In this document: positions 19,548 through 28,352 of the stretch, in pieces
Position numbering within the stretch: the stretch's first letter is position 1
Layout: each line of letters starts with the position of its first letter
Assembly: GCA_947494445.1 (NCBI GenBank)
Contig: CANLVD010000013.1
Coordinates: forward strand, 44,344 to 108,343
Length of the DNA: 64,000 bases
Source of the DNA: an uncultured Paracoccaceae bacterium
GTDB lineage: Bacteria; Pseudomonadota; Alphaproteobacteria; Rhodobacterales; Rhodobacteraceae
Direction of reading: 5' to 3'
The notes under the pieces: generated by a model
Told to the model about the DNA's origin: nothing
Seen by the model: the letters and a program-made list of their open reading frames with translations, nothing else
Database searches by the model: none
Made by a program: the position numbers and the translations under genes

Positions 19548-19581
19548 GAAAAAGCCGCGCAGCGCTGACGCGCTGCGCGGC
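19548..19581 (-). terminator. Terminator of the glx-glnT operon (bidirectional hairpin)
   Basis: Perfect 11-bp stem GCCGCGCAGCG / CGCTGCGCGGC (19554-19564 with 19571-19581), 6-nt loop. Read on the minus strand it is followed by a T5 run, so it best serves the leftward glnT transcript; it probably also stops fadJ readthrough. Confidence 0.8.
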
Positions 19582-19665
19582 GTCCGGCGGGGATATTAGT
19601 CCAAGAAGTGGGTTGGTGTTGCGGTCAAACTCCAACCCAGTGCTTTTCGATTTTCCAAGAAATAC

Positions 19666-20973
19666 TCAGACGTCGAGTGTATTGATACGCTCCCACTCTG
19701 AGAAATGGGTGGCATAGGAATTCCACTCACTGTACTTCAGCTTGAGGAAAGCCGCAGAAAACTCAGTTCCCAACGCAGCCTTGAGCGCCTTGTCCTTGTC
19801 AAACAGGCGCAAAGCATCAAGCAGGTTCAGTGGCAGTTTCGGCGCACCGCGCACCTTGTGGCCTTCAGCATACATATCGATGTCATAGCGTTTTCCGGGA
19901 TCGGCCTGCTGTTCCATCCCGCTCAGACCGGCCGCAATGATCACAGCCTGCAGAAGGTAGGGGTTTGTGGCCCCGTCTGGCAGGCGCAGCTCGAACCGGC
20001 CCGGGCCCGGCACGCGGACCATATGTGTGCGGTTGTTGCCAGTCCAGGTGACCGTGTTGGGCGCCCAAGTGGCGCCTGATGTGGTGCGGGGCGCGTTGAT
20101 CCGTTTGTAGGAATTCACAGTCGGGTTGGTGATCGCAGTCATTGCGGTTGCGTGCTTCATGATCCCGCCAAGGAATGTCCGGCCCTCAGCCGACAGTCCC
20201 AGTTCCATGGCGTCATCGGCAAACTCGTTGCGACTGCCGGTTGGATCCCAAACAGAGATATGGGCGTGGCACCCGTTGCCGGTCAGGCCCTCGATCGGTT
20301 TGGGCATGAACGTCGCGCGCAGACCATGTTTCTCGGCCACGGATTTGACCATGAACTTGAAGAAGGAATGCTTGTCGGCCGTGGCCAGCGCGTCATCGAA
20401 TTCGAAGTTCATCTCGAACTGACCGTTCGCGTCTTCATGGTCGTTCTGGTACGGGCCCCACCCCAGTTCCAGCATATAGTCACAGATCTCGGCGATCACG
20501 TCATACCGCCGCATCACCGCCTGCTGGTCGTAGCAGGGCTTTTCCGCGATATCCTGAGGATCCGAGATCTGCGTGCCATCGGGGTGCAACAGGAAAAATT
20601 CCGCCTCGATCCCGGTTTTCACCCGCAAGCCTGCCTCGGCTGCGCGCGCGACCTGACGTCTGAGCACATTGCGCGGGGCCTGATCAACCTCGGCCCCTTC
20701 CATCACGCAATTGCTGGCAACCCAGGCCACTTCGGGTTTCCAGGGCAACTGGATCACCGATGACGGATCAGGCACGGCCAGCATATCGGCGTAGGCCGGT
20801 GTCATATCAAGCCATGTGGCAAATCCTGCAAATCCCGCGCCGTCTTCCTGCATCTCGGCAATGGCCTGCGCTGGCACCAGTTTGGCTCGCTGCGCCCCAA
20901 AGAGGTCGGTGAACGAGATCATGAAGTATTTGACGCCGTGGTCCTTGGCGAAAGCTGCGAGATTTGTGGTCAT
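19666..20973 (-). CDS. glnT: Glutamine synthetase-like ligase (GlnT type III / gamma-glutamylmethylamide synthetase-like)
   Basis: 435 aa. Glutamine-synthetase fold: TGIEAEFFLL (metal ligands), DHEDANGQFEMNF, GNGCHAHIS and RVPGPGRFELRLPDGATNPY. It ligates ammonia or an amine to glutamate with ATP. It closes the operon after glxB-glxC-glxD. In rhizobia that set is called GlnT/GlxBCD; in methylamine users the same order is mgsABC with GmaS, which makes gamma-glutamylmethylamide. No key residue separating the two could be judged by eye. A T-tailed hairpin follows at 19548-19581. Confidence 0.85.
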   Translation of the reverse strand: MTTNLAAFAKDHGVKYFMISFTDLFGAQRAKLVPAQAIAEMQEDGAGFAGFATWLDMTPAYADMLAVPDPSSVIQLPWKPEVAWVASNCVMEGAEVDQAPRNVLRRQVARAAEAGLRVKTGIEAEFFLLHPDGTQISDPQDIAEKPCYDQQAVMRRYDVIAEICDYMLELGWGPYQNDHEDANGQFEMNFEFDDALATADKHSFFKFMVKSVAEKHGLRATFMPKPIEGLTGNGCHAHISVWDPTGSRNEFADDAMELGLSAEGRTFLGGIMKHATAMTAITNPTVNSYKRINAPRTTSGATWAPNTVTWTGNNRTHMVRVPGPGRFELRLPDGATNPYLLQAVIIAAGLSGMEQQADPGKRYDIDMYAEGHKVRGAPKLPLNLLDALRLFDKDKALKAALGTEFSAAFLKLKYSEWNSYATHFSEWERINTLDV

Positions 20974-21057
20974 GGTCCGAAGGTCCTCATTGTCCTGTTT
21001 GGTTGCATTGAACCTGCAAAGCCCTTTGGGTGAAAGGTGTTTTTGCCAGCAATCCGA

Positions 21058-22392
21058 TCAGTATCCAACCTGTCCGGGGATCCAGTTGGTGCCCGACAGG
21101 GGCACTTGTGCCATGGCGGCGGCTTCCACAGTCAAAGCGCAGAGATCTTCGGGCTCAAGATTGTGGATGTGGCTCTTGCCGCAAGCACGTGCCAGGGTTT
21201 GTGCCTCCAGCGTCATCACCTTGAGATAATTGTTCAGCCTGCGCCCACCTTCCACAGGGTCAAGCCGGGCGGCAAGCACCGGGTCCTGAGTGGTTATGCC
21301 GGCAGGGTCCCTGCCTTCATGCCAGTCATCATAGGCACCTGCCGTTGTGCCAAGCGCCTGGTATTCATCCTCCCAACGGGGATCATTGTCACCCAGTGCG
21401 ATCAGGGCCGCTGTGCCGATGGCAACCGCGTCAGCACCGAGGGCAATCGCCTTTGCGACATCCGCACCGGTGCGGATCCCGCCCGAGACGATCAGCTGGA
21501 CCTCACGGTGCATGCCTTGATCCTGCAAGGCCTGAACCGCAGGCCGGATACAGGCAAGCGTCGGCTGTCCAACATGCTCGATGAAGACGTCCTGTGTGGC
21601 AGCCGTGCCGCCCTGCATGCCGTCCAGAACCACCACATCAGCACCGGCTTTCACGGCCAGTGTGGTGTCGAAATAGGGTCGTGCACCCCCCACTTTGATG
21701 TAGATCGGCACTTTCCAGCCCGTGATCTCACGCAATTCCAGGATCTTGATTTCCAGATCATCGGGGCCGGTCCAGTCAGGGTGACGACAGGCAGAGCGCT
21801 GGTCGATGCCTTTGGGCAGATTGCGCATCTCGGCCACGCGGTCCGAGATCTTCTGGCCCAGCAGCATGCCGCCACCGCCCGGTTTTGCCCCTTGTCCGAC
21901 CACGATCTCAATCGCATCCGCGCGGCGCAGGTCATCGGGGTTCATGCCATAGCGTGACGGGAGGTACTGATAGACCAGCTTGTTGGAGTGGCCCCGTTCC
22001 TCCGGCGTCATACCACCGTCCCCTGTGGTGGTTGATGTACCTGCGAGCGTGGCGCCGCGGCCCAGCGCTTCCTTGGCCTGACCCGAAAGCGCTCCGAAGC
22101 TCATGCCCGCAATGGTGATCGGGATGTCCAGCTCGATGGGGTTTTCGGCAAACCTTGTGCCAAGGGTCACGTTGGTGTCGCACCGCTCGCGATAGCCTTC
22201 AAGCGGGTAACGAGACATCGATGCGCCCAGAAACAGAAGGTCATCAAAATGCGGAACCTTGCGTTTCGCTCCTCCCCCGCGAATGTCATAAATGCCTGTG
22301 GCGGCAGCCCTGCGGATTTCTGCGTTGATCGATTGCGAAAAGGTCGAAGACTGGATCGAGGCGGTCATGGGCGGGTTGTGCTTGTTCATCAA
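21058..22392 (-). CDS. glxD: FMN-binding glutamate synthase-like protein (GlxD / MgsC)
   Basis: 444 aa. Resembles the FMN and 3Fe-4S domain of the large subunit of glutamate synthase: ITIAGMSFGALSGQAKEAL, TGDGGMTPEER, VGQGAKPGGGGMLLGQK, IYIKVGGARPYFDT and SGGIRTGADVAKAIALGADA, the last being the flavin phosphate site. With GlxB (amidotransferase) and GlxC it would form a split glutamate synthase relative; in methylotrophs this complex is N-methylglutamate synthase. Starts 9 bp after glxC. Confidence 0.88.
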   Translation of the reverse strand: MMNKHNPPMTASIQSSTFSQSINAEIRRAAATGIYDIRGGGAKRKVPHFDDLLFLGASMSRYPLEGYRERCDTNVTLGTRFAENPIELDIPITIAGMSFGALSGQAKEALGRGATLAGTSTTTGDGGMTPEERGHSNKLVYQYLPSRYGMNPDDLRRADAIEIVVGQGAKPGGGGMLLGQKISDRVAEMRNLPKGIDQRSACRHPDWTGPDDLEIKILELREITGWKVPIYIKVGGARPYFDTTLAVKAGADVVVLDGMQGGTAATQDVFIEHVGQPTLACIRPAVQALQDQGMHREVQLIVSGGIRTGADVAKAIALGADAVAIGTAALIALGDNDPRWEDEYQALGTTAGAYDDWHEGRDPAGITTQDPVLAARLDPVEGGRRLNNYLKVMTLEAQTLARACGKSHIHNLEPEDLCALTVEAAAMAQVPLSGTNWIPGQVGY

Positions 22393-22401
22393 ACCTGGCC
22401 C

Positions 22402-23079
22402 TCAATACGCATTGTCGATGTTGAAATTATACAGTTGCCGGGCCGAGCCGTAGCGACGGAACTCTTCTGGCTTGGCATCAACGCCACCGCGTTCCAGCAG
22501 ATCTGCCAGAAGGCTCAGATGCTCGGGGCGCATCTCTTTCTCGATGCAATCAGCCCCCAGCGATTTGACCGAACCGCGCACGAACAGACGCGCCTCGTAA
22601 ATGGAATCGCCAAGTGCATCGCCTGCATCGCCGCAGACCACCAGATTGCCCGATTGCGCCATGAACGCAGACATGTGGCCGACATTGCCATGGACCACGA
22701 TGTCGATCCCCTTCATCGAGATGCCGCAGCGCGAAGATGCATTGCCCTTGATCACCAGCGTGCCGCCATGTCCCGTGGCACCTGCATATTGGCTGGCATC
22801 TCCCTCGATCACCACGAGACCAGACATCATGTTCTCGGCCACGCCCGGGCCAGCAGAACCGTCGACCGTGATCTTGGCCTGCTTGTTCATGCCCGCGCAG
22901 TAATAACCGGTGGAACCGCGCACCGTCACTTCAATCGGAGCATCCAGCCCGACGGCAATCGCGTGTGCGCCACGCGCGTTCACGACCTCCCATGCGGTTT
23001 GATTGGTGGCCATCTGCTGGGCCTGAAGGGTCTTGTTCAGGCCGCGCAGGCCTTCGGCTTCAAGGTCGACTACCTGCAT
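22402..23079 (-). CDS. glxC: GlxC-type beta-helix subunit (glutamate synthase C-terminal domain; MgsB)
   Basis: 225 aa. Gly-rich right-handed beta-helix of the GXGXG type found at the C-terminus of glutamate synthase large subunits; the repeated pattern is seen in GSTGYYCAGMN, GSAGPGVAENM, GDASQYAG, GNASSRCG and GNVGHMSAF. Structural and channelling subunit of the split enzyme. Two bases separate it from the glxB stop (TGA, TC, ATG), implying translational coupling. Confidence 0.88.
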   Translation of the reverse strand: MQVVDLEAEGLRGLNKTLQAQQMATNQTAWEVVNARGAHAIAVGLDAPIEVTVRGSTGYYCAGMNKQAKITVDGSAGPGVAENMMSGLVVIEGDASQYAGATGHGGTLVIKGNASSRCGISMKGIDIVVHGNVGHMSAFMAQSGNLVVCGDAGDALGDSIYEARLFVRGSVKSLGADCIEKEMRPEHLSLLADLLERGGVDAKPEEFRRYGSARQLYNFNIDNAY

Positions 23080-23081
23080 GA

Positions 23082-23972
23082 TCAGTGGCTCCAGAAGTAA
23101 ACGGTTGCGGGCTCGGGTTCCCAGACCTTTGCGGCCTCGATGCCCGGCAGGCTGACAAGGGCGCGGTATTCGGACCCGAAAGCCACGTATTGATCGGTTT
23201 CAGCCAGAACGGCGGGTTTGCAGGCAATCGGATCGCGCAGCACGCCAAAGCCATCCTTGGTGCCAACCAGAAAAGTGTAGAAGCCATCCAGATCGTGCAG
23301 GCCCTGTTCCAGAGCATCACCCAGACTGGCGCCCTGATCCATGCGCCAGCTGAGATAGGCGGCTGCGACTTCGGTATCGTTCTGGGTCTCGAACTCCATG
23401 CCTTCGCGGCGCAGTTTTCGGCGCAGCTGGTTGTGATTGGACAGCGATCCGTTGTGGACCAGACACTGATCAGCACCGGTCGAAAACGGGTGGGCGCCCA
23501 TGGTCGTCACTGCCGATTCCGTGGCCATGCGGGTGTGCCCGATCCCGTGGGTGCCGGACATGGACGCCAGATCGAAACGGGATGCGACCTCGCTTGGCAA
23601 CCCAACCTCCTTGTAGATCTCGATGCGCTCACCCCGGCTCATGATGCGGATGTTCGGGCGAAGTTCCCGCACGTGATCGCGCGCCTCAGACAGATCGGAT
23701 TTCGGCACAGTCAGAACCGCATGGGTGTCCCGCACCACGAGCGCAGGTGTTTTGCCCAGCTTTGACCCAAGAGCCTCGGCCAGCCCGGCGAAATCCTGCG
23801 CGGGGTCCGCCGATTGCAAGGTCAGCTTCGCCGCGTCCTGCTTGCCATAAACCGCGATGCCTGCGCTGTCGGGACCACGATCCGTCATGGTGATCAGCAT
23901 GTCGCCGAGCATCGCACCCAACTCAGGTTCCAACGCCTGATCCTTCAGGAACAGACCAACAATTCCACACAT
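23082..23972 (-). CDS. glxB: Class II glutamine amidotransferase (GlxB / MgsA)
   Basis: 296 aa. Releases ammonia from glutamine for the partner subunits. Start set at 23972 because it yields MCGIVGLF, placing the nucleophile Cys at position 2 as in all Ntn-type amidotransferases; the longer frame would hide it. A GGGGTTGAG site precedes the start. Other blocks: RGPDSAGIAVYG, GIGHTRMATES, HPFSTGADQCLVHNGSLSNH and the aspartate of NDTEVAAAYL. First gene of the glxBCD-glnT group, 86 bp after the XRE-cupin regulator gene and just behind a 15-bp palindrome. Confidence 0.9.
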   Translation of the reverse strand: MCGIVGLFLKDQALEPELGAMLGDMLITMTDRGPDSAGIAVYGKQDAAKLTLQSADPAQDFAGLAEALGSKLGKTPALVVRDTHAVLTVPKSDLSEARDHVRELRPNIRIMSRGERIEIYKEVGLPSEVASRFDLASMSGTHGIGHTRMATESAVTTMGAHPFSTGADQCLVHNGSLSNHNQLRRKLRREGMEFETQNDTEVAAAYLSWRMDQGASLGDALEQGLHDLDGFYTFLVGTKDGFGVLRDPIACKPAVLAETDQYVAFGSEYRALVSLPGIEAAKVWEPEPATVYFWSH

Positions 23973-24044
23973 CTCAACCCCCGAAAAAACGTCCCACGGC
24001 AGGCCTAGCACAGCCGCTCAACTCTTTCAACTGAGAGATATTTT

Positions 24045-24059
24045 ATTCCTGACAGGAAT
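24045..24059. promoter_or_regulatory. 15-bp palindrome upstream of glxB, candidate operator
   Basis: ATTCCTG-A-CAGGAAT is a perfect odd-length palindrome that touches the stop codon of the XRE-cupin regulator gene and sits 73 bp before the glxB start, in an AT-rich stretch. It is the best candidate site for the adjacent regulator. Inference from position and symmetry. Confidence 0.5.
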
Positions 24060-24682
24060 TATTGAGGATAGGAGATCACCGACAGGTATCTTGCAGGCAG
24101 AACAATCAGGTCTTCGGGACCATGCGGTGCATCCGCGTCGAAATAGAGAGTATCTCCCGGTCTCAGGTGATGCACGGTCGCGCCATGGCGATAGCCGACT
24201 TCGCCCTCCAGCATGTAGATCATCTCGATCCCGTCGTGCTGGAACGTCGGGAACACATCGGATGTCTCGGTCAGCGTGATCAGATAGGGCTCGACGATCA
24301 CACCCGATGCATTTGCGCCAATGTGGCCCAGAAGATTGTACTGGTGACCGGCACGGGTTCCTGCACGCTCCAGTTCCACACCCTCTCCGGCACGTGTATG
24401 AACGGCTTCCCGATGCTCTTCAAAGCCCCGGAAAAATGCGGTGAGCGGAACCCTGAGCGCATGGGCAAGGGTTTGCAAGGTGGTCAGCGAAGGCGAGGTC
24501 AGCCCGTTCTCGATCTTTGAGAGCATGCCGACCGACAGCCCACTTGCAGCAGACAGATCAGCCACTGTGATGTCCTGTTGCTTGCGAAAGCCCCGCACCG
24601 CGCGACCGATGGCCACTTCCAGTACCTTCTCGCGCATTTCCGTTTCAAGATGGGGGTTTTGGGTCAGGCGATTGGGGCTCAT
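24059..24682 (-). CDS. XRE-family regulator with C-terminal cupin domain
   Basis: 207 aa. N-terminal helix-turn-helix (FRKQQDITVADLSAASGLSVGMLSKIENG, about residues 30-60) joined to a cupin sensor (about residues 120-205: FQHDGIEMIYMLEGEVGYRHG and HLRPGDTLYFDADAPHG). Such proteins sense small amines, amino acids or similar ligands and control adjacent catabolic operons. The neighbouring glxBCD-glnT operon and the palindrome at 24045 suggest that target. Start is uncertain: ATG at 24682 has no clear ribosome site, and an in-frame upstream ATG would run into the transporter gene. Confidence 0.85.
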   Translation of the reverse strand: MSPNRLTQNPHLETEMREKVLEVAIGRAVRGFRKQQDITVADLSAASGLSVGMLSKIENGLTSPSLTTLQTLAHALRVPLTAFFRGFEEHREAVHTRAGEGVELERAGTRAGHQYNLLGHIGANASGVIVEPYLITLTETSDVFPTFQHDGIEMIYMLEGEVGYRHGATVHHLRPGDTLYFDADAPHGPEDLIVLPARYLSVISYPQ

Positions 24683-24713
24683 GGGCTGGGGTCCATTCTC
24701 TGTGACCTCCCCA

Positions 24714-25622
24714 TTACTGCACAACCGCCCGGTCTTGGCCAGTACGTCCCGACACGGCAACGATCACCCCGGAGATGATGATCAGCGACAGGCCCAAGGC
24801 ATCACGGATGCCCAGTGTTGTGCCAAACAGAACCCACGCCCAGATGGCTGCAAACACCAGAAAGCTGTACTCGAAGACAGTCAGAAAAGTGGTTTCAGCG
24901 GACTGATAGCCACGGGTCAGGAAGAACACGGCAATCAGGGAAAACACGGCCTGAAACAGCACAATCAACATAAGTTGGCTGGTGATCGGTTGCCAGCCCA
25001 TGCTCAGGAAGCCCTCTCCTGTTCCCACCCATGTGGTCACGATCACTCCCAACAGTCCCACCAGACCCATCGTGCAGAAAAATGCGAACAGCAGGCTGGT
25101 CGTGGCCTCTTCTGCGCAAAGCCTGCGCGTGACCATCGTGTTCATTGCATAAAGTGCGCCAGCGGCGACCGGCATCAGGGTCACAGCGGTGACAGTCTGG
25201 CTTTCGACACGCAGCATGATCAGCACGCCTGCGAAGCCCAGCAAAACCGCACTCCACCTGCGTGGCCCGACAGGCACGCGAAATCCGATGGCCGAGAAGA
25301 TCAAAACAAACAATGGTGCTGTGAAGAGCCCCGCCCCGACCTGCGCGATCGGCATCAAGGGCAGTGCCCCGAAGTAGAGCATCATCGAACCTGACAAAAG
25401 CGTGGTGCGGATGGCCACCGCCTGCCACCGCTTTGGTTTCAGCCGCAATCCAAAGAAAAGCGTGACAACCAGCAACATCGGAACCGCCAAAGCCGTGCGC
25501 ATCGCATGGAACTGCCAAAGCCCTGCGTCTTGCGCTACCAACCCCATAAGGTTGTCGACACAGCCGATGATCGCCATTCCACCGACGATCATAGACGCCC
25601 CTTTGGCAATCTGATGATCCAT
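24714..25622 (-). CDS. DMT/EamA-family membrane transporter
   Basis: 302 aa, about ten membrane segments in two EamA repeats (MQFHAMRTALAVPM-like first half, AETTFLTVFEYSFLVFAAIWAWVLFG in the second). Probably an exporter of a small metabolite at the inner membrane. It lies 31 bp upstream of the XRE-cupin gene on the same strand, so the two may be co-transcribed and linked to the amine or amino-acid metabolism of the glx genes. Substrate unknown. It is only distantly similar to the other DMT gene at 4889. Confidence 0.85.
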   Translation of the reverse strand: MDHQIAKGASMIVGGMAIIGCVDNLMGLVAQDAGLWQFHAMRTALAVPMLLVVTLFFGLRLKPKRWQAVAIRTTLLSGSMMLYFGALPLMPIAQVGAGLFTAPLFVLIFSAIGFRVPVGPRRWSAVLLGFAGVLIMLRVESQTVTAVTLMPVAAGALYAMNTMVTRRLCAEEATTSLLFAFFCTMGLVGLLGVIVTTWVGTGEGFLSMGWQPITSQLMLIVLFQAVFSLIAVFFLTRGYQSAETTFLTVFEYSFLVFAAIWAWVLFGTTLGIRDALGLSLIIISGVIVAVSGRTGQDRAVVQ

Positions 25623-25745
25623 CGGCCCATTTGACGCGCGCGGCCCCGACGGTCAAGCGCGTTTGCTCTTTCTTTCAGGCTGGCACCTGATATCGTCCCG
25701 GGTCAAACACGGTCGATACAGGCCCGCACGACAGGGGAGAGATAT

Positions 25746-27365
25746 ATGCACAATCTGATGCAGGACTGGCCGCTTCTGACAAGCTCGATCATTGATCATG
25801 CCGCTCGTTACCATCCCAACAGACAGGTCATCACCCGGTCTGTGGAAGGACCGATTGTCGAAAGCAACTACGCACAAATCCGTGACAAGGCCCTGCGTGT
25901 GGCCCAGGGCCTGCATCGTCTGGGTCTGGGACGCGGCGATGCTGTGGGGGTGATGGCCTGGAACACCGGCCGGCACATGGAAATCTGGTACGGCGCTCCG
26001 GGTGCGGGTGCGGCCCTTCACACGCTCAACCCACGGCTTTTTGCCGATCAACTGGTCTACATCATCAATCACGCTGAAGACAAAGCACTGTTCATCGATC
26101 TTGATCTTGTACCGGTCATTGAGGCGATTGCCGACAAGCTCCCCTTGGTTCGCCACTACATCGTCATGACTGACGCAGCCCACATGCCGGAAACCAGTTT
26201 GGATGTGTTGTGCTACGAGGAGTGGGTTGCTGGACAGGATGGCGACTTCTCATGGGTTCAGGTAGACGAACGCGATGCCTGCGGGATCTGCTACACATCA
26301 GGGACAACCGGCAATCCAAAGGGTGTGGTCTACACACATCGCTCCAACGTGCTCCATGCCATGGCAGAAGTGCAGCCCGATATGCTGGGGCTGAGCTCCT
26401 CTGAAAGGGTCATGCCCGTTGTGCCGCTTTTTCATGCAAATGGCTGGTCCATCGGCTATTCGGCTCCGCTGACCGGGGCCTCCATGGTGATGCCCGGGCG
26501 CGATCTGACCCCTGCTGCCCTGTTTGAGATGCTGGAACTTGGCGTATCGCTCACGGCTGCCGTACCGACGATCTGGCTGCTGCTGCTGCAATATCTTGAA
26601 GCCGAGGCAAAGTCGCTCAGCACGCTCAAACGCGTGGTTATCGGCGGTTCTTCCTGCCCACGTGCAGTGATCGAGACGTTCCAGCAAAAATATGGCGTAC
26701 AGGTGCTTCACGCCTGGGGCATGACCGAGATGTCGCCTCTGGGCACGGTCTGCTCCTTCAAGCCCGAGGTTCTGGAAATGGATACGGACGCCCGGGTCGA
26801 CGTGCAGGAAACCACTGGCCATCCGCCCTTCTCGGTCGATCTGAAGATCACAGATGACGAGGGCGCTGAACTGCCTTGGGACGGACAGGCACAAGGCAAG
26901 CTCTGGGCACGCGGCCCGGCAGTTGTCGGGCGCTACCTCAAGGCAGACGAGCTTGCAACCGTGGACGGCTGGTTCGACACCGGAGATGTCGCGACAATCG
27001 ATCCAAACGGATATATGGCAATCACCGATCGCTCCAAGGATGTCATCAAATCAGGCGGAGAATGGATTTCGTCCATCGAGTTGGAAAATGCAGCCATTGC
27101 GCACCCGGATGTGTCCGAGGCCGCGGCCGTCGGCGTGCCCCACCCAAAATGGGACGAACGCCCGGTTCTGATCATCGTCAGGAAAGCAGGATGCGACCCT
27201 TCTGCCCAGTCCATTCTGGATCTTGTCGCAAAGGGGTTTGCCAAATGGCAGGTGCCCGATGACGTGATCTTCATGGACGAGATCCCTCATACGGCGACCG
27301 GCAAAATCTCGAAACTGCAGTTGCGTCAGGTTCTCAAGGATCAGGGCTATCAACTGCCCGGCTGA
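25746..27365 (+). CDS. AMP-binding acyl-CoA ligase (FadD/DmdB-like)
   Basis: 539 aa. Activates a carboxylic acid through an acyl-adenylate to its CoA thioester. Seen: ATP-loop YTSGTTGNPKGV, GGSSCP, the adenine-binding WGMTEMSP, the GWFDTGDVATID core, DRSKDVIKSGGEWISS hinge, and the terminal catalytic Lys in PHTATGKISK. Length and flow resemble the DmdB group (methylmercaptopropionate-CoA ligase) and medium-chain acyl-CoA ligases; substrate is undecided. ATG follows GGGGAGAG. Divergent from the DMT-glx unit. Confidence 0.9.
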   Translation: MHNLMQDWPLLTSSIIDHAARYHPNRQVITRSVEGPIVESNYAQIRDKALRVAQGLHRLGLGRGDAVGVMAWNTGRHMEIWYGAPGAGAALHTLNPRLFADQLVYIINHAEDKALFIDLDLVPVIEAIADKLPLVRHYIVMTDAAHMPETSLDVLCYEEWVAGQDGDFSWVQVDERDACGICYTSGTTGNPKGVVYTHRSNVLHAMAEVQPDMLGLSSSERVMPVVPLFHANGWSIGYSAPLTGASMVMPGRDLTPAALFEMLELGVSLTAAVPTIWLLLLQYLEAEAKSLSTLKRVVIGGSSCPRAVIETFQQKYGVQVLHAWGMTEMSPLGTVCSFKPEVLEMDTDARVDVQETTGHPPFSVDLKITDDEGAELPWDGQAQGKLWARGPAVVGRYLKADELATVDGWFDTGDVATIDPNGYMAITDRSKDVIKSGGEWISSIELENAAIAHPDVSEAAAVGVPHPKWDERPVLIIVRKAGCDPSAQSILDLVAKGFAKWQVPDDVIFMDEIPHTATGKISKLQLRQVLKDQGYQLPG

Positions 27366-27401
27366 GCCACCCCTCCCGACTGCCAGGACCAAAATCATCC
27401 G

Positions 27402-28259
27402 ATGACAGCTTTGTCGAAATACGAAGTGCTTGAGGCAAGCGCCCAGTGGCGTGCATCGCCCGAGGCGGACCACCGCGAAGTTCTGCTGTCCTTTGGCAAG
27501 ACCACGTTGGTGATCTCGGACTTCAACGAGGCCCCGCTTACCCATTGGTCGCTGATGGCCACACACCAGATCGCGCAGGGTCAACAAGGTGCAGCAGTAT
27601 TTGCCGCCGATGATGACGGGCATGAGACGCTGGAGGTGACCGACCCGCTGATGATCGAGGCGATCACGGCCATCTCGGATGCCTCGAGACGCGGGAAATC
27701 AGGCAGCAACCGGCGCTGGCCCTTGCGTCTGCTCGCCGTAGCGATGCTGGCTGGGATGCTGCTCTGGCAGGGACCGGGGCTTTTGCGGCAACAGGCACGC
27801 GCCCTGATCACCGGCGAACATGCGGTTCTGCTGTCAGATCGTATTCTGGCCCGTTTGCCACAGGCCTGCACCACACCCGATGGCTCGCGTGCTCTCCAAG
27901 CGCTGTTGCCGGGTGTTCCGATACGCATTCTGCCACTGGATCAATCCGCCGCCAACCGCTTGCCTGACGGGCGCATTCTGCTGTCCAATACCGATCTTGT
28001 TGAGACTGGCAGCGACGCAGCTGATGTCTTGTCCAAACTCTCCGCCGCGCAGACAGCTCCGGACGTTCTGACCCGGTGGAGCCGATCTGCGCCCCTGAGC
28101 GACATCATCAACCTCCTGCGGGCAGGCGCGCTCTCCCCGGATCAGGTCTCAGCACTTGCGGAGATTGCAACAACAGGCCCGGCGTCACCGTCGACAGACA
28201 CGGTTGCCGGCATCACCGATCAGCAATGGGTCGCCCTGCAAGGCATTTGTGATCGCTGA
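27402..28259 (+). CDS. Single-span membrane protein of unknown function
   Basis: 285 aa. A cytoplasmic N-terminal region (about residues 1-105) ends in a basic stretch (RRGKSGSNRRWPLR), then one membrane segment (LLAVAMLAGMLLWQGPGLL) and a periplasmic C-terminal domain. In that domain the line NRLPDGRILLSNTDLVE followed by AADVLSKL resembles the M48 metalloprotease stretch around the strand before the HExxH helix, but no HExxH is present. It could be an inactive relative; weak evidence. Lies 36 bp after the acyl-CoA ligase gene. Confidence 0.65.
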   Translation: MTALSKYEVLEASAQWRASPEADHREVLLSFGKTTLVISDFNEAPLTHWSLMATHQIAQGQQGAAVFAADDDGHETLEVTDPLMIEAITAISDASRRGKSGSNRRWPLRLLAVAMLAGMLLWQGPGLLRQQARALITGEHAVLLSDRILARLPQACTTPDGSRALQALLPGVPIRILPLDQSAANRLPDGRILLSNTDLVETGSDAADVLSKLSAAQTAPDVLTRWSRSAPLSDIINLLRAGALSPDQVSALAEIATTGPASPSTDTVAGITDQQWVALQGICDR

Positions 28260-28293
28260 AGGCCAAGCACACCAACACTTTCGAATTTCAAAT

Positions 28294-28312
28294 AAATACT
28301 CCCGCCGGAGGC
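28294..28312. repeat. Intergenic repeat, copy 1 (19 bp, with 51564-51582)
   Basis: aaatactcccgccggaggc occurs identically here and at 51564. The centre CTCC-CGCC-GGAG can form a small hairpin. It lies in the 93-bp gap between convergent genes. Probably a dispersed intergenic element of this lineage. Confidence 0.6.
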
Positions 28313-28352
28313 GCAGGTTTCCGCACGCGCAGACCCCGGTTGGCGCCCGCTG

